From Bin22 sp965207275 (GTDB taxonomy: Bacteria; Chloroflexota; Dehalococcoidia; Lucifugimonadales; UBA3495): 64,000 nucleotides of DNA. The first letter of the stretch is position 1. Every line of letters begins with the position of its first letter. Positions 18,757 to 28,033 of the stretch are shown here, piece by piece. The notes beneath the pieces were generated by a model. The model was not told where the DNA came from, made no database searches, and saw only the letters and a program-made list of their open reading frames with translations. The position numbers and the translations under genes are program-made. The DNA is taken from positions 1,860,001-1,924,000 of the forward strand of contig CBDBMH010000002.1 in the NCBI GenBank assembly GCA_965207275.1. Reading direction: 5' to 3'.

Positions 18757-20208
18757 CTATAGCGCCGGCCGGTTCAGCACCGACTGGTCAATCTTTCGCG
18801 ACACCAGCTGGCCGTCGTCCGGGGTGCCCAGCAACTGGCCGTCGTCCACCATCACCTTGCCCCGCAGCATTACCGTAGTGGGCCAGCCCTCTACCTCCCA
18901 GCCCTCCCAGGGACTGTAGTCCCGCAGGTGCAGGTCTGCCATGGAAAGGGTCTTCTTGATGGAAGGATCAATAATGGTGATATCGGCGTCGCTGCCGGCG
19001 GCTATGGCGCCCTTGCGCGGGTACAGGCCCAGCAGCCTGGCCGCGTTGGTGGAAGTAACGTTTACGTAGTGCTCCAGGGACATGCCCCGCCGGACCACCG
19101 CCTCGGTGTAGTTGACGCCCATTCGAATCTCGATTCCGATGTTTCCGCCGCGAACATCTACCACGTTGCGGCCGGCGATCTTGTCCAGGTAGGTGGTAAA
19201 GCTGCTGTCGGTGGCGGTGAAAGACAGATCCCGGCGCATCAACCCGTCCCAAAGGTGCGTCCGATCGTCCTCGTACTTCAACGACGGGTAGGTATGGTAT
19301 TTCATACCGTCGTCCTCCCGGTAGTTGTCGCAGTTAAAGGACAGGGCCAGGGTCAGCACCTCTCCGTACACCGGGTGGCCGTCTGCCCGGGCTTCAGAGA
19401 TGGCGTCCAGCCCGTCCTTGGCCGTCACGTGCACGAAGTAGAGACCGGCCTCCGTGCGCTGGGCCAGCCGGATGACGTGCTGGAAGGCCAGGTCTTCCAC
19501 CAGCTTGGAATGGATGTGATGGACGTGGTACCAGTCCCACTGGTCCCGCTGCTGGGCCAGCAGGTAGTTGTACATTACCAGTTCATCGTCCTCGCCGTGG
19601 ACGGCCAGGACACCGCCGTGACGGGAAATCTGGGTCATTACGTCCGCCAGCCGGCCCGTATCTATCTTGCCGATGGGGGTCAGGCTGTGCACCCGGCCCT
19701 CGGGGGGCCGGATATCGGTGGTAAATACCTTGATACTGGGGAACCCGGCGTCTACCAGTTCGCCGTAGCGGGAAATAGCGTCCGGCGTACTGCCGCTGGA
19801 ATAGATGCAATGGGTCGAATAGTCGGTGTAGGCGTTGCCCCGCCACACTGAAATGAAGTCGTGGATGCCGGCCGGCAAATCGCCTTCGTTGGGCACCGGG
19901 GCAAAGTCCATCACCGTCGTGGTACCACCCCAGATCGCCCCCAGGGAATGGTCCAGCGGCCCCGCATTGGGAGTGCCGGCCACCAATGTCCGCGCTCCCG
20001 GCTGCACGTTGGCGGCGGCGTGGGCGTGGGTTTCAATGCCGCCAGGCACCACTATCTTGCCGGCCGCATCGATGATGGTCGCATTTTCCCGCGGCAGGAA
20101 TCCAGGCAGGGCCACCGCAACAATCTTCTCGCCCTGGATGCCCACCTCCCATTCGCCGGCACCGCCGGGAGTTACCACGGTTCCTCCGGTTATCAGCTTG
20201 TCCAGCAT
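18757..20208 (-). CDS. Dihydropyrimidinase/D-hydantoinase-family amidohydrolase
   Basis: The 483-residue protein (start ATG at 20208, GGAGGT 4 bp upstream) is a cyclic-amidohydrolase. It shows the N-terminal beta-sandwich LITGGTVVTPGG, metal motif GGIETHAHA, SIKVFTTD carrying the expected carbamylated Lys, VHGEDD and FVHVTAKDG metal ligands, and a C-terminal AAGSDADITIIDP. The last metal Asp lies in TATDSSFTT rather than the more usual TDHAP, so the substrate may not be a simple hydantoin. It would open cyclic ureides or amides. An in-frame extension upstream to 20301 is not coding-like. Confidence 0.85.
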   Translation of the reverse strand: MLDKLITGGTVVTPGGAGEWEVGIQGEKIVAVALPGFLPRENATIIDAAGKIVVPGGIETHAHAAANVQPGARTLVAGTPNAGPLDHSLGAIWGGTTTVMDFAPVPNEGDLPAGIHDFISVWRGNAYTDYSTHCIYSSGSTPDAISRYGELVDAGFPSIKVFTTDIRPPEGRVHSLTPIGKIDTGRLADVMTQISRHGGVLAVHGEDDELVMYNYLLAQQRDQWDWYHVHHIHSKLVEDLAFQHVIRLAQRTEAGLYFVHVTAKDGLDAISEARADGHPVYGEVLTLALSFNCDNYREDDGMKYHTYPSLKYEDDRTHLWDGLMRRDLSFTATDSSFTTYLDKIAGRNVVDVRGGNIGIEIRMGVNYTEAVVRRGMSLEHYVNVTSTNAARLLGLYPRKGAIAAGSDADITIIDPSIKKTLSMADLHLRDYSPWEGWEVEGWPTTVMLRGKVMVDDGQLLGTPDDGQLVSRKIDQSVLNRPAL

Positions 20209-20668
20209 AGCCACCTCCGTCAACTGCGGGCTGTCGCGCCCAGCTTCTGTATGGTGCCCAGGGTCAGGGCCGATTATGTGGTCTGGATGAACGGTGCGCA
20301 AGGGGACTGCTCAATTATGTAAAATTCCCTTGCCATGATGCTAAACCTGGCCGTGCGCTGGAAAGGGGCCTGGTTACGTAACTGCCCTGCGGTCCCCGAC
20401 CTCCAAGGAACCCGACCTCCTGTAGATATGGACTGACCTGCCCAGCACAGCGATGTATATGCTCCAGGTAGCGGTCAGGTTATAATCCTACTGTGGCAAT
20501 CGACAATAGACTTTTTCCCCTCAAGACCACCCTGAAATTCGCTTTGGTCAGCTCCCTGGCCCTCCCCGGTGTTACTCTCACCCGGCCCGAGACCCATCCC
20601 CTCAGGGGGTGCTGCACTGGGTCAGCTTCTCTCCCTCACACCTCCGTGTTACGCCCGCCTGATCTACG
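20209..20668. other. Intergenic region between divergent hydantoinase and RND genes
   Basis: This 460-bp stretch holds no supported gene. A TTATAATCC element near 20485 may be the -10 box of the rightward RND gene, but its -35 is poor. A T/A-rich patch around 20315-20325 may belong to the leftward promoter. No repeat element was found. Confidence 0.4.
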
Positions 20669-23263
20669 ATGACACCCTCCCGTCGGTATTCTCCCTTCGC
20701 CGATAGCGCTGCCGGGTACTTTACCCAGCATTCCACCACCACCATCACGGTCATACTGGTCCTGACCGCGCTGCTGGTCTTGCCCGCGGCGCTGATGCAG
20801 CCCACCGAGCGGGCCTCCCAGGAACCGGGCGGGCCGGTATTTGACCTGCGGGACAAGTTGAACGCCCAGTTTCCCGCTCAGCTTCATATCGCCAGCTTCA
20901 TCGTGGAAGACCGACAGGGGGACGTGTTGCGGCAAGCGCCGCTGTGGGAACTGTACCGCAACGAGCAAACGCTGCGTCAATCGGAAATGGCCGGCCTGCT
21001 GTTTTACGGTTATGACGTGGACACCCAGCGCGACACCCAGGGCGTTTACACCGTAGCCGACGCGGTCAACGATATGCTGCTCCTCGGCTCCTCAGGCGCG
21101 GTAACCCTGGAGACCGCCACCGATGCCCAGGTGAAACAAGCCATTCTGCTCGCCCTGGACGGACCCACCGGACCCTTCCTGAGGGAGAGTTTTTCCAAGG
21201 ACGCCGCCCTGGAAACACGAACGGTGGACGGAAGCGAAGTACAGGAGTGGAGGGCAAGAGCGCTTACCATGTTCGTGGCCGCCGACAACACCAAGCTGGG
21301 AGGCGGCCCCCAGACTATCAGTCTTTCCAATGACGAATCGGTGCTGGAAAAGGAGCGTCTGAATCGACGCATCCTGGCTACCCTGCGGGGCGACGAACAA
21401 AATTACCGGCTATGGGGGCTGGCCCTGGATGTGAATCTCACCTCCCGGGAACAGGGGGAGACCGCCATCCCTTACATCGCCGCAACGGTTGTGCTGGTGT
21501 TGGTGGTGGTGGGAGTAACTCTCCGCTCCTTCCGAGCGGTAGGCCTGGGCTTCCTGGGCCTTCTCATTCTCCTGGTGTGGCTGAAGGGCCTTTCCAACCT
21601 GATTGGGCTGAAGTCTTCCCTCACCCTGGACCTGATCGTCCCCATCGCAATGATTTCCCTGGGGGCCGACTTCCTGATTCACGCCGTGGACCGGTACAAC
21701 GAGGAAAGGGCTCAACGCCGCCCGCCCATCCAGGCCCTGCGATTCGGCCTGGCCGGAGTGATGGGCGCGCTGTTGCTGGCTTCCCTGTCCGACGGCATTG
21801 CTTTCCTGGCCAACATCACGTCGGGCATCGAGACTATCATCGGGTTTGGTATTGCCGCGGGGATTGCCGTGCTGTCCAACTTCATCATCATGGGCATCCT
21901 CATTCCACTGGTGATAATGCGACTGGACCAGCGACGGGCTAACGTTATCCCAACGGCTACTCCGTCCAAAATGCCTCCATGCGATGCCGCTAAGTCCACT
22001 GGTGGCGCTCGACTCGCCATTGCCCAACTGGTAACCGCATTGGCCCGGGCTCCCTGGGCGGTGCTGCCAGCGGTGGCCCTGGGGACTGCGCTGACTACCT
22101 GGCTGGCCTTCCAGCTGGAACCCAAGTTCGACACCAAGGACTTTTTCGACGCTGAATCTGACTTTGTGATTGGGATTGACAAGTTGGACGAGCACATCGC
22201 CCCCTCCCTGTCGGGCGAACCGGCGATCATTTACGTGCGGGGGGACCTGACCGACCACCAGGCGCTACACGGCCTGGGAGACCTGAAGCGCCGGCTCGGA
22301 GACAATGAGAACGTGGGCCGGGACAAGGATGGCAACGTGTTCCTCTACAGCCGCTCCCTGTTTCAACTGCTGGACCGGGCGACAGGTTCGGAGGCGGCAA
22401 GGAGCGCGATTGCGGAAGCCAACGGCGTAACCATCACCGACGTGAACGAAGACGGTCTGCCGGACACCCCCGATCAACTGAAGGCCGCCTACGATCATAT
22501 GCTGGATAACGGCATACCGCTGGACGAAACCTCGCTGGCGTACAGCAGAGCCGAGGTCCGGCAGGTCCTTTCCAGGGAAGGCGACGAATACGCCACGGTC
22601 TTCAGCCTGGGCATCCTGGGGGCGCGGGAACAGGCCAACCTGGCGGCGGCCCGGGAATCCCTGGACCGCGAACTAGGCCGGCTGTTGAACCTACCGTCCA
22701 TCTCGGCGGCGGGCGTAACCGGCTCGCCTTTCACCAGGGAGGCCACGCTGATCGCCACCACCCGAGCGTTGACAATCTCGCTGCCGGTGGCCGCAGTGGC
22801 CTGCTTCCTGTTGCTGGCCCTGTGGATGCGGTCGGCCGCCTACGCCTTGGTAACAACCTTGCCGGTGGGGCTGGTCGTGTCCTGGCTCTACGCCTTCATG
22901 TACCTGACGGGATACAGCCTGAACTTTGTCACCGCCACCATCGCCGCTGTGTCCATCGGCGTGGGGATTGACTACTCCATCCACATGACCCAACGGTTCA
23001 GGCAGGAAATGCCGTTGCACCCGGATGCGGTGTCTGCGCTGCGGGCGGCAGCCGGCGGCACCGGGGCTGCCCTGGCTGGGTCAGCCGCGTCCAGCGTGGT
23101 TGGTTTTGCGGTATTGGGACTGGCGCCCATGCCCTTGTTCTCCACCTACGGCATCATTTCCGCAGTGATGGTGTTGATGGCCGGGCTGGCGGCGCTCCTG
23201 GTGCTGCCCGCCATGCTGCTGGTGGTGGAGAGGGCACGGGGAAAGCGGGCCTCGGCCGCTTAA
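20669..23263 (+). CDS. RND-superfamily (MMPL/HAE3-type) exporter
   Basis: The 864-residue membrane protein is made of two similar halves, each with one helix, a large external loop and a bundle of five helices, about 12 in total. Helix 4 signatures appear twice: SLGADFLIHAVDRYNEE in the first half and GVGIDYSIHMTQRFRQE in the second, as in HAE3/MMPL and hopanoid-exporter (HpnN) proteins. Such pumps move lipids or hydrophobic compounds across the membrane using the proton gradient. There is no strong ribosome-binding site. Its stop overlaps the stop of the convergent RidA gene by 4 bp. Confidence 0.9.
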   Translation: MTPSRRYSPFADSAAGYFTQHSTTTITVILVLTALLVLPAALMQPTERASQEPGGPVFDLRDKLNAQFPAQLHIASFIVEDRQGDVLRQAPLWELYRNEQTLRQSEMAGLLFYGYDVDTQRDTQGVYTVADAVNDMLLLGSSGAVTLETATDAQVKQAILLALDGPTGPFLRESFSKDAALETRTVDGSEVQEWRARALTMFVAADNTKLGGGPQTISLSNDESVLEKERLNRRILATLRGDEQNYRLWGLALDVNLTSREQGETAIPYIAATVVLVLVVVGVTLRSFRAVGLGFLGLLILLVWLKGLSNLIGLKSSLTLDLIVPIAMISLGADFLIHAVDRYNEERAQRRPPIQALRFGLAGVMGALLLASLSDGIAFLANITSGIETIIGFGIAAGIAVLSNFIIMGILIPLVIMRLDQRRANVIPTATPSKMPPCDAAKSTGGARLAIAQLVTALARAPWAVLPAVALGTALTTWLAFQLEPKFDTKDFFDAESDFVIGIDKLDEHIAPSLSGEPAIIYVRGDLTDHQALHGLGDLKRRLGDNENVGRDKDGNVFLYSRSLFQLLDRATGSEAARSAIAEANGVTITDVNEDGLPDTPDQLKAAYDHMLDNGIPLDETSLAYSRAEVRQVLSREGDEYATVFSLGILGAREQANLAAARESLDRELGRLLNLPSISAAGVTGSPFTREATLIATTRALTISLPVAAVACFLLLALWMRSAAYALVTTLPVGLVVSWLYAFMYLTGYSLNFVTATIAAVSIGVGIDYSIHMTQRFRQEMPLHPDAVSALRAAAGGTGAALAGSAASSVVGFAVLGLAPMPLFSTYGIISAVMVLMAGLAALLVLPAMLLVVERARGKRASAA

Positions 23264-23649
23264 CCCAGTTCCACTATCGCTTCAATCTCCACATCCAGGC
23301 CGTCCTCGGCCAGCGCAGTAATCTCCACCAGGGTGTTGGCCGGATATTCTCCCTGGAAGAATTCGGCAAACAGGGCTTCCTGGCGTTCCCGGTCCTCTCT
23401 CCACCGGGGAATGCTGGTAACGAATGTAGTGATTTTGACAATGTCCGAAGGACTGCCGCCCTCCTCGGCAACGATACGGGTAATGCGGTCCAGGGTAACC
23501 CGCAGTTGCTCCATTATGGGACCGCCCTGGGCCCCGGTGCCTCGGGCGGTGCAGCCTGCTATGTATACAGTATTCCCCGCCCGAACGCCGCGGCTGAATG
23601 TGGGGCCCGACGGGGCAATGTCAGGATAGTTCCTTCTTATCTTTTCCAT
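23260..23649 (-). CDS. RidA/YjgF/UK114-family protein
   Basis: The 129-residue protein shows the RidA fold sequence: FSRGVRAGNTVYIAGCTARG, MEQLRVTLDRITRIVAEEGGSPSDIVKITTFV, then ANTLVEITALAEDGLDVEIEAIV. The family hydrolyses reactive enamines/imines or acts in ring-cleavage pathways. The catalytic Arg of true RidA (in the R-N-P-V motif) is not present at the C-terminal strand, where the text reads YPANTLVEI, so it belongs to a side branch. The start at 23649 follows the upstream CaiB/BaiF gene by 19 bp, suggesting co-transcription. Confidence 0.8.
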   Translation of the reverse strand: MEKIRRNYPDIAPSGPTFSRGVRAGNTVYIAGCTARGTGAQGGPIMEQLRVTLDRITRIVAEEGGSPSDIVKITTFVTSIPRWREDRERQEALFAEFFQGEYPANTLVEITALAEDGLDVEIEAIVELG

Positions 23650-23668
23650 TTCCAAGCTCCCAAAGCAA

Positions 23669-24877
23669 TCAGATAACCCGGGCCGCCCGCAGCAGGCCCA
23701 ACTCCCGGAGGGACAGCCCCAGTTCACCGCCAAGAATCTCCACGTTGTGTTCCCCCAGCCTGGGGGCCGGGCGGGCGGCCTCCATGGCGTTGTCGCCGTC
23801 GATGAAGAAGCCGGAACCCGGATACTTGAGGGGGCCGGTTTCGGCGTGGTCCAGTTCCACGAAGAAACCTCTTTCGGCCAGGTGGGGAGACTCCACCACC
23901 TGCGTGGGCGTCTGCACCAGGCCGACCACCAGGCCCCGGGCCATGGTTTCCCTCATCAGGTCCAGGTTGGTCCATTGGGCCAGCTTGGGGGCCACCAGGG
24001 AATACAATTCCTCCCAGTGTTCCATGCGTCCCCCACGGGTGGCGAACCTGGGGTCCAGCAGCCCCGGCTCATCCAGGAACTCGGCCCAGGCCTGCATGGG
24101 ACGGCCCCCGGTTCCGGCGGTAGTCAAGGTTACCTCCCCGTCCAGCGTGGGCAGGTGCATGCCGTCCATCACGTTGCCGTCGCTGCCGCCCCGGTGGGGA
24201 TTGCGACCGGTGTAGGTGTATGGGTGGATCAGGCCGGAGGGAGTGCTGACGGCGGCCTCCATGGTCGAAACGTCTATATGGGTCCCGCGTTCCGTTTGTT
24301 CCCGCCTCGTCAAAGCAGCCATAACAGCCACCGCGCCGTTGCGGGCCGCGGTTATTTCCATCTGCTGCAGGGCGGTTCCCATGGGTGGTTCGGCGGCAGA
24401 GCCCGTGACCGCGTAAAGGTAACCGCCCATGGCCTGGGCCACCAGGTCATCCCCCTGGTAGTCGGCATACGGGCCGTCCTGTCCGAAGTAAGTCACGGAA
24501 ACCAGGATGACCTTGGGGTTAGACGCGGAGAGCGACTCATAGTCCAGCCCCAGTTCTGCCAATCGACCGGGGCGGTTGCTTTCAATAACAATGTCCGCAG
24601 ACTCGGCAATTCGCCGGAACAGGTTCCTGCCCTCGGTTTGCTCCACGTCCAGAGTAATGCCGCGCTTGTTGGTGTTGAAGGCCAGGAAGGCGCTTGACCG
24701 GTCCGGGTGAGGTTCGTCCCCAATGAAAGGCGGCTCGTGACGGGACTGGTCGCCCCAGCCCGGAGGCTCCACCTTGATGGTATCTGCCCCCTGGTCGGCC
24801 AGCAGCTTGGCGCAAAAGGCCCCTGAGGGCCGGTGAGTGAGTTCCAGGACGCGTAAATCTGAAAGAATTCCGGGCAT
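23669..24877 (-). CDS. CaiB/BaiF family III CoA-transferase
   Basis: The 402-residue protein starts at ATG 24877 with GGAGGAA upstream. It shows LRVLELTHRPSGAFCAKLLADQGADTIKVEPPGWGD, the N-terminal CoA-site signature, then ADIVIESNRPG, LGLDYESLSASNPKVILVSVTYFGQDGPY and a C-terminal LGEHNVEILG. Family III transferases move CoA between acyl-CoA and a free acid through a catalytic Asp. It sits in a leftward group with another CaiB/BaiF gene upstream and RidA downstream, which fits degradation of an amino- or aromatic acid. Substrate unknown. Confidence 0.9.
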   Translation of the reverse strand: MPGILSDLRVLELTHRPSGAFCAKLLADQGADTIKVEPPGWGDQSRHEPPFIGDEPHPDRSSAFLAFNTNKRGITLDVEQTEGRNLFRRIAESADIVIESNRPGRLAELGLDYESLSASNPKVILVSVTYFGQDGPYADYQGDDLVAQAMGGYLYAVTGSAAEPPMGTALQQMEITAARNGAVAVMAALTRREQTERGTHIDVSTMEAAVSTPSGLIHPYTYTGRNPHRGGSDGNVMDGMHLPTLDGEVTLTTAGTGGRPMQAWAEFLDEPGLLDPRFATRGGRMEHWEELYSLVAPKLAQWTNLDLMRETMARGLVVGLVQTPTQVVESPHLAERGFFVELDHAETGPLKYPGSGFFIDGDNAMEAARPAPRLGEHNVEILGGELGLSLRELGLLRAARVI

Positions 24878-24921
24878 GGGTTCCTCCACCGATTATTCAT
24901 GACCTTAACGAAGCCGTTGCG

Positions 24922-26181
24922 TCACGGCGCTGGCTCGTCAGGACGGGGAGCGCCGAAGACAACTCCTTCGGTTTCCAGTTCCGAGATACGGGACTGGGAT
25001 AGCCCAGCCAATTCGGACAGGACTACCCCGTTGTCCCGACCCAGACCCGCCACCTTGTTGATGGTCATGGGATTGCCCCAGTCCCTGAATGGTCTCCCCG
25101 CGAAGATGCGAGGTCCCACTTCCGGGGCCTGGGGATTGGCGAACTCCCAGAGGTAATCCCGGCCCTGCAGGTGGGAATCGTTGACCAGATCCCTTGCCGT
25201 CATGCAGGAACCGGCGGCAATTCCCTGCTGCTGGAGCTCCCGAGCCAGGTCCAGATCGTCGTGCTGGGAAGTCCACTCTCCCAGCAGCCGGTCCAGATCG
25301 TGGCGGTTCTGCCATCGGGAGAGGGCCGTTTCAAACCGGGATTCCTCTGCCCAGGCCGGAGAACCCATGCCAGTCTTCAGTCTCTCCCATTCCTCATCCG
25401 ACGACACCACAATCACGATCCAACGGTCCTCTCCCCTGGCTGGGTAAACATTGTGCGGCGCCTTCCACCAATGAGCGCACCCCAGACGGTCGCGGGTTAT
25501 TCCGGATTGGGCCTCCAGGATAGCCGGTCCCACCGCCGAGACGCCCGTCTCCAGCATGGTCAGGTCAATGCGCATTCCCTTGCCGGTCTTTCCACGCCGG
25601 TACAGGGCCAGCAGGAGGGCGTAGGCCACGTTGTTGCCCACCGAGTGGTCCATGTAGTTGTTGCTGGCCCGCATAGAGGGACCACCCTCATAGCCGGTCA
25701 AGTAGGACAGTCCGCAGGCGGCGTCCACAGTGCGGGCCCGAGAACCGGCGCGCCGCCAGGGGCCGGTGTACCCGTAGGCCGTGCTGCTGAGAGTAATAAT
25801 GCGAGGATTAATCGCGGACAGGCTGTCGTGGTCAAAGCCGAACCGCTGCATGGTGCCGGGGCGGAAGTTATCGGTAACGATGTCCGTTTTCTCCACCAGT
25901 TTCAGGAAGACTTCCTTGCCCTTGGGGTGGGTCACGTCCAGGCACAGGCTGCGCTTGTTACGGGTGCCGTAATAAACCAGGTTGCCCGCCTCGTTCCACC
26001 ACTGTTCGCCCGCTTTGCCGTCGGGGAAGGGCCCGGCTTTGCGGTCCTGCAGGTGGTCGGGACTTTCCACGCGAATCACATCGGCCCCCAGGTCGGCCAG
26101 AAAGCCGGTGCCCCAGGGAAGGGCATGGACCTGCTCCAGGGTCAAGACTCTTACGCCATCCAGCACTCCCTTATCGGCCAT
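24922..26181 (-). CDS. CaiB/BaiF family III CoA-transferase
   Basis: The 419-residue protein starts at ATG 26181 with GGAGGTTT 15-9 bp upstream. It has VRVLTLEQVHALPWGTGFLADLGADVIRVESPDHLQD, SLCLDVTHPKGKEVFLKLVEKTDIVTDNFRPGTM, and the typical GYTGPW loop. A second family III transferase, 45 bp from the next one, suggests two distinct acids are activated, or that the two chains form a heterodimer. It is the first gene of the group. Confidence 0.9.
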   Translation of the reverse strand: MADKGVLDGVRVLTLEQVHALPWGTGFLADLGADVIRVESPDHLQDRKAGPFPDGKAGEQWWNEAGNLVYYGTRNKRSLCLDVTHPKGKEVFLKLVEKTDIVTDNFRPGTMQRFGFDHDSLSAINPRIITLSSTAYGYTGPWRRAGSRARTVDAACGLSYLTGYEGGPSMRASNNYMDHSVGNNVAYALLLALYRRGKTGKGMRIDLTMLETGVSAVGPAILEAQSGITRDRLGCAHWWKAPHNVYPARGEDRWIVIVVSSDEEWERLKTGMGSPAWAEESRFETALSRWQNRHDLDRLLGEWTSQHDDLDLARELQQQGIAAGSCMTARDLVNDSHLQGRDYLWEFANPQAPEVGPRIFAGRPFRDWGNPMTINKVAGLGRDNGVVLSELAGLSQSRISELETEGVVFGAPRPDEPAP

Positions 26182-26840
26182 ACGTCCCAAACCTCCGCAA
26201 TTTCACATCCGGTACCCGCTGATTTGCCCAATGATAGTGCACACATGTTGCCAAGTCCACCTGGATTCTGCCCACAGATCTCAGGCCAATGCCAGTAGCT
26301 CATCACCTCAGTTAACCTTGACGGCCCCGGTGCATGACTCTATTCTGGCGCCATCGTCCCATCCAATTTCCGTTTTACGGGGCCCACTCATGGAAATCAA
26401 GGACCTGATTGTTGACGACCGGCAGCGCGGGATCTTCAAAGTCCACCGCTCGACCATGACATCCCCGGAATTGTTCCGGCAGGAGCAAGAAAGAATATTT
26501 AACCGATGCTGGATTTACGTGGGCCACGAATCGGAAGTGGTGAATCCGGGAGACTACCGTCGTCGCACGGTCGCGGGACGGCCCCTTTTCCTTGTTCGCG
26601 GCAAAGACGAGCTTTTGCGGGTTTTCCTTAACTCCTGCCCACACCGAGGGGCCCTGATCTGCCGCCGTGACTCGGGCAACGCTGAGGCGCTGCAATGCTT
26701 CAATCATGCCTGGTCCTTCACAACCGCCGGTGAACTGATTGGCGTTCCGGGGGCCGAAGAGGATGAGGCGCCCTTTGATCGCGGCGAATGGGGCCTGAAG
26801 CGGCCACCCAGAGTCGACAACTACCGGGGTTTTGGTTCTG

Positions 26841-26869
26841 TTGCATTGTGCTGGGTAGGATTATACTAT
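26841..26869 (+). promoter_or_regulatory. Promoter in left terminal repeat, transposase
   Basis: TTGCAT (26841-26846), a 17-base spacer and TACTAT (26864-26869) form a sigma-70-type promoter. The ATG of the transposase starts 8 bases after the -10 box, so the transcript would be leaderless or nearly so. The -35 box lies in the terminal inverted repeat. Confidence 0.6.
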
Positions 26870-26876
26870 AGGGCCT

Positions 26877-27674
26877 ATGAGCCATCTATGCGGTAGCGGT
26901 TGCAAGCGAAAACAGACCCCGCCGATTCCCTGTGAGACTTGCCGGACAAGCGGTGAGGGACGCCGGCACCACGCCAGCCCCAAAGAAGTAGGGGCGGCGG
27001 TGGACTTGTACTTTGACGGCCTATCCTATCGGCGGGTTGCCGAGAATATGGGCGAACACTTTGACCATCCCACCAATGCCGCTACCGTCTTTCGCTGGGT
27101 TCAGCTCTACTCAAAACGGGCGTCGGAATTAGTCAAGGATTGCAAGGTTGAGACCGGGCCTGAATGGGTTGCCGATGAGGTAGCGGTCAAGGTGGGCGGT
27201 CAACAGTATTGGCTTTTCAACGTGATGGACTTCAAGACCCGGTTCGTGCTGGCAGCCTACCTTTCCCGTGAACGTGGGGCAAAGGCGGCGGCAACCGCAA
27301 TGGCCCTGGCCCGGGAACGGGCGGCAAATGCCCCGAAGGAAATCAAGACGGACGGCCTCCGTTCCTACCAGTCGGCGGTCAAGACTGCCTTTCCCCTTCA
27401 CCCGGTCAAGCACGTTGTCAGCCAGGGCATACGGGCTGAAATCAATAACAACCTTTCGGAACGGTTGCAAGGGACATTCAGAGACAGGGACAAGACCTTG
27501 CGGTCTATGAAGAAGCAGGATACCGGGCAGACCTACATTGATGGACTTGTGCTAAACTACAACTACTTTCGGCCCCACATGGGACTGGAGGGCAAGACTC
27601 CAGCCTCCAGCGCCGGGGTGGTCTGCCCCTTCAACAACTGGTCGGAAGTAGCTACGCTGAAGGAGGCCGAATAG
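26877..27674 (+). CDS. DDE transposase, IS6/IS240-like
   Basis: The 265-residue protein has an N-terminal zinc-finger-like Cys cluster (C5, C9, C19, C22), a helix-turn-helix region (LSYRRVAENMG) and a DDE catalytic core: Asp100 in VADEVAVKVGG, Asp159 in KTDGLRSY and Glu195 in NLSERLQGTF, giving DD(35)E spacing. It lies inside 25-bp inverted repeats with 8-bp target duplications, which supports the IS6 group. The core is rather diverged from IS26-type sequences, so a related unclassified family remains possible. It appears intact. Its stop TAG shares one base with the next GTG start. Confidence 0.9.
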   Translation: MSHLCGSGCKRKQTPPIPCETCRTSGEGRRHHASPKEVGAAVDLYFDGLSYRRVAENMGEHFDHPTNAATVFRWVQLYSKRASELVKDCKVETGPEWVADEVAVKVGGQQYWLFNVMDFKTRFVLAAYLSRERGAKAAATAMALARERAANAPKEIKTDGLRSYQSAVKTAFPLHPVKHVVSQGIRAEINNNLSERLQGTFRDRDKTLRSMKKQDTGQTYIDGLVLNYNYFRPHMGLEGKTPASSAGVVCPFNNWSEVATLKEAE

Positions 27675-27811
27675 TGTTAGGTACTGTCGAAGTCCCCGGC
27701 ATTATAGTAGTTATCGTGGTTGTAGGTTTCCTAATATCCGGTTGGCTCGCTACTGGGAAAACGATAGTGCGCCGTAAGCAACGTGAAAGAGAAAGCCGCC
27801 TGCAAGAATGA
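27674..27811 (+). CDS. Small single-pass membrane protein, IS passenger (45 aa)
   Basis: The ORF starts at GTG overlapping the transposase stop (TAGTG), with AAGGAGG 7 bp upstream, so translational coupling is likely. The 45 residues are a short N-terminus, one strongly hydrophobic helix (GIIVVIVVVGFLISGWLA) and a very basic charged tail (RRKQRERESRLQE). No family is recognised. Its 3' end runs antisense to the last 62 bases of the 74-aa gene on the other strand. Confidence 0.5.
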   Translation: MLGTVEVPGIIVVIVVVGFLISGWLATGKTIVRRKQRERESRLQE

Positions 27812-27974
27812 AGGCTGCCCCGATTGCTGCCACACCTAGCCAACTCCAATCGGATTCGCCAAGTATAGAAGGATGGTCATCCCTTACCACGGCTATTGCC
27901 CAGAACGCTATTACTACCCCAACTGAAATGGCACAGGTAGCCAAAGTCAACCAAATCGCAAATTCGTTCATCAT
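27750..27974 (-). CDS. Small two-helix membrane protein, IS passenger (74 aa)
   Basis: Two hydrophobic helices (about residues 6-29 and 46-69) are joined by a short polar loop (RDDHPSILGESDWSW). A strong TAGGAGGGT precedes the double ATG start, which supports real translation. No family is recognised. It lies between the methyltransferase gene and the transposase inside the element, on the methyltransferase strand. Confidence 0.55.
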   Translation of the reverse strand: MMNEFAIWLTLATCAISVGVVIAFWAIAVVRDDHPSILGESDWSWLGVAAIGAAFILAGGFLFHVAYGALSFSQ

Positions 27975-27986
27975 ACCCTCCTAAGT

Positions 27987-28023
27987 CCCCGCCGGCCCTA
28001 GTCGCCAAACTGACCCGGCGGGG
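27987..28023 (-). terminator. Hairpin after the methyltransferase gene
   Basis: A perfect 9-bp stem (CCCCGCCGG with CCGGCGGGG) lies 10 bp downstream of the methyltransferase stop, between it and the 74-aa gene. It would terminate or stabilise the leftward transcript. Confidence 0.5.
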
Positions 28024-28033
28024 ATGTTCTTTG

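Noticed and set aside
20208..20301. Longer N-terminus for the hydantoinase
   Set aside because: The extra 31 codons are not family-like, and a strong GGAGGT sits before the ATG at 20208.
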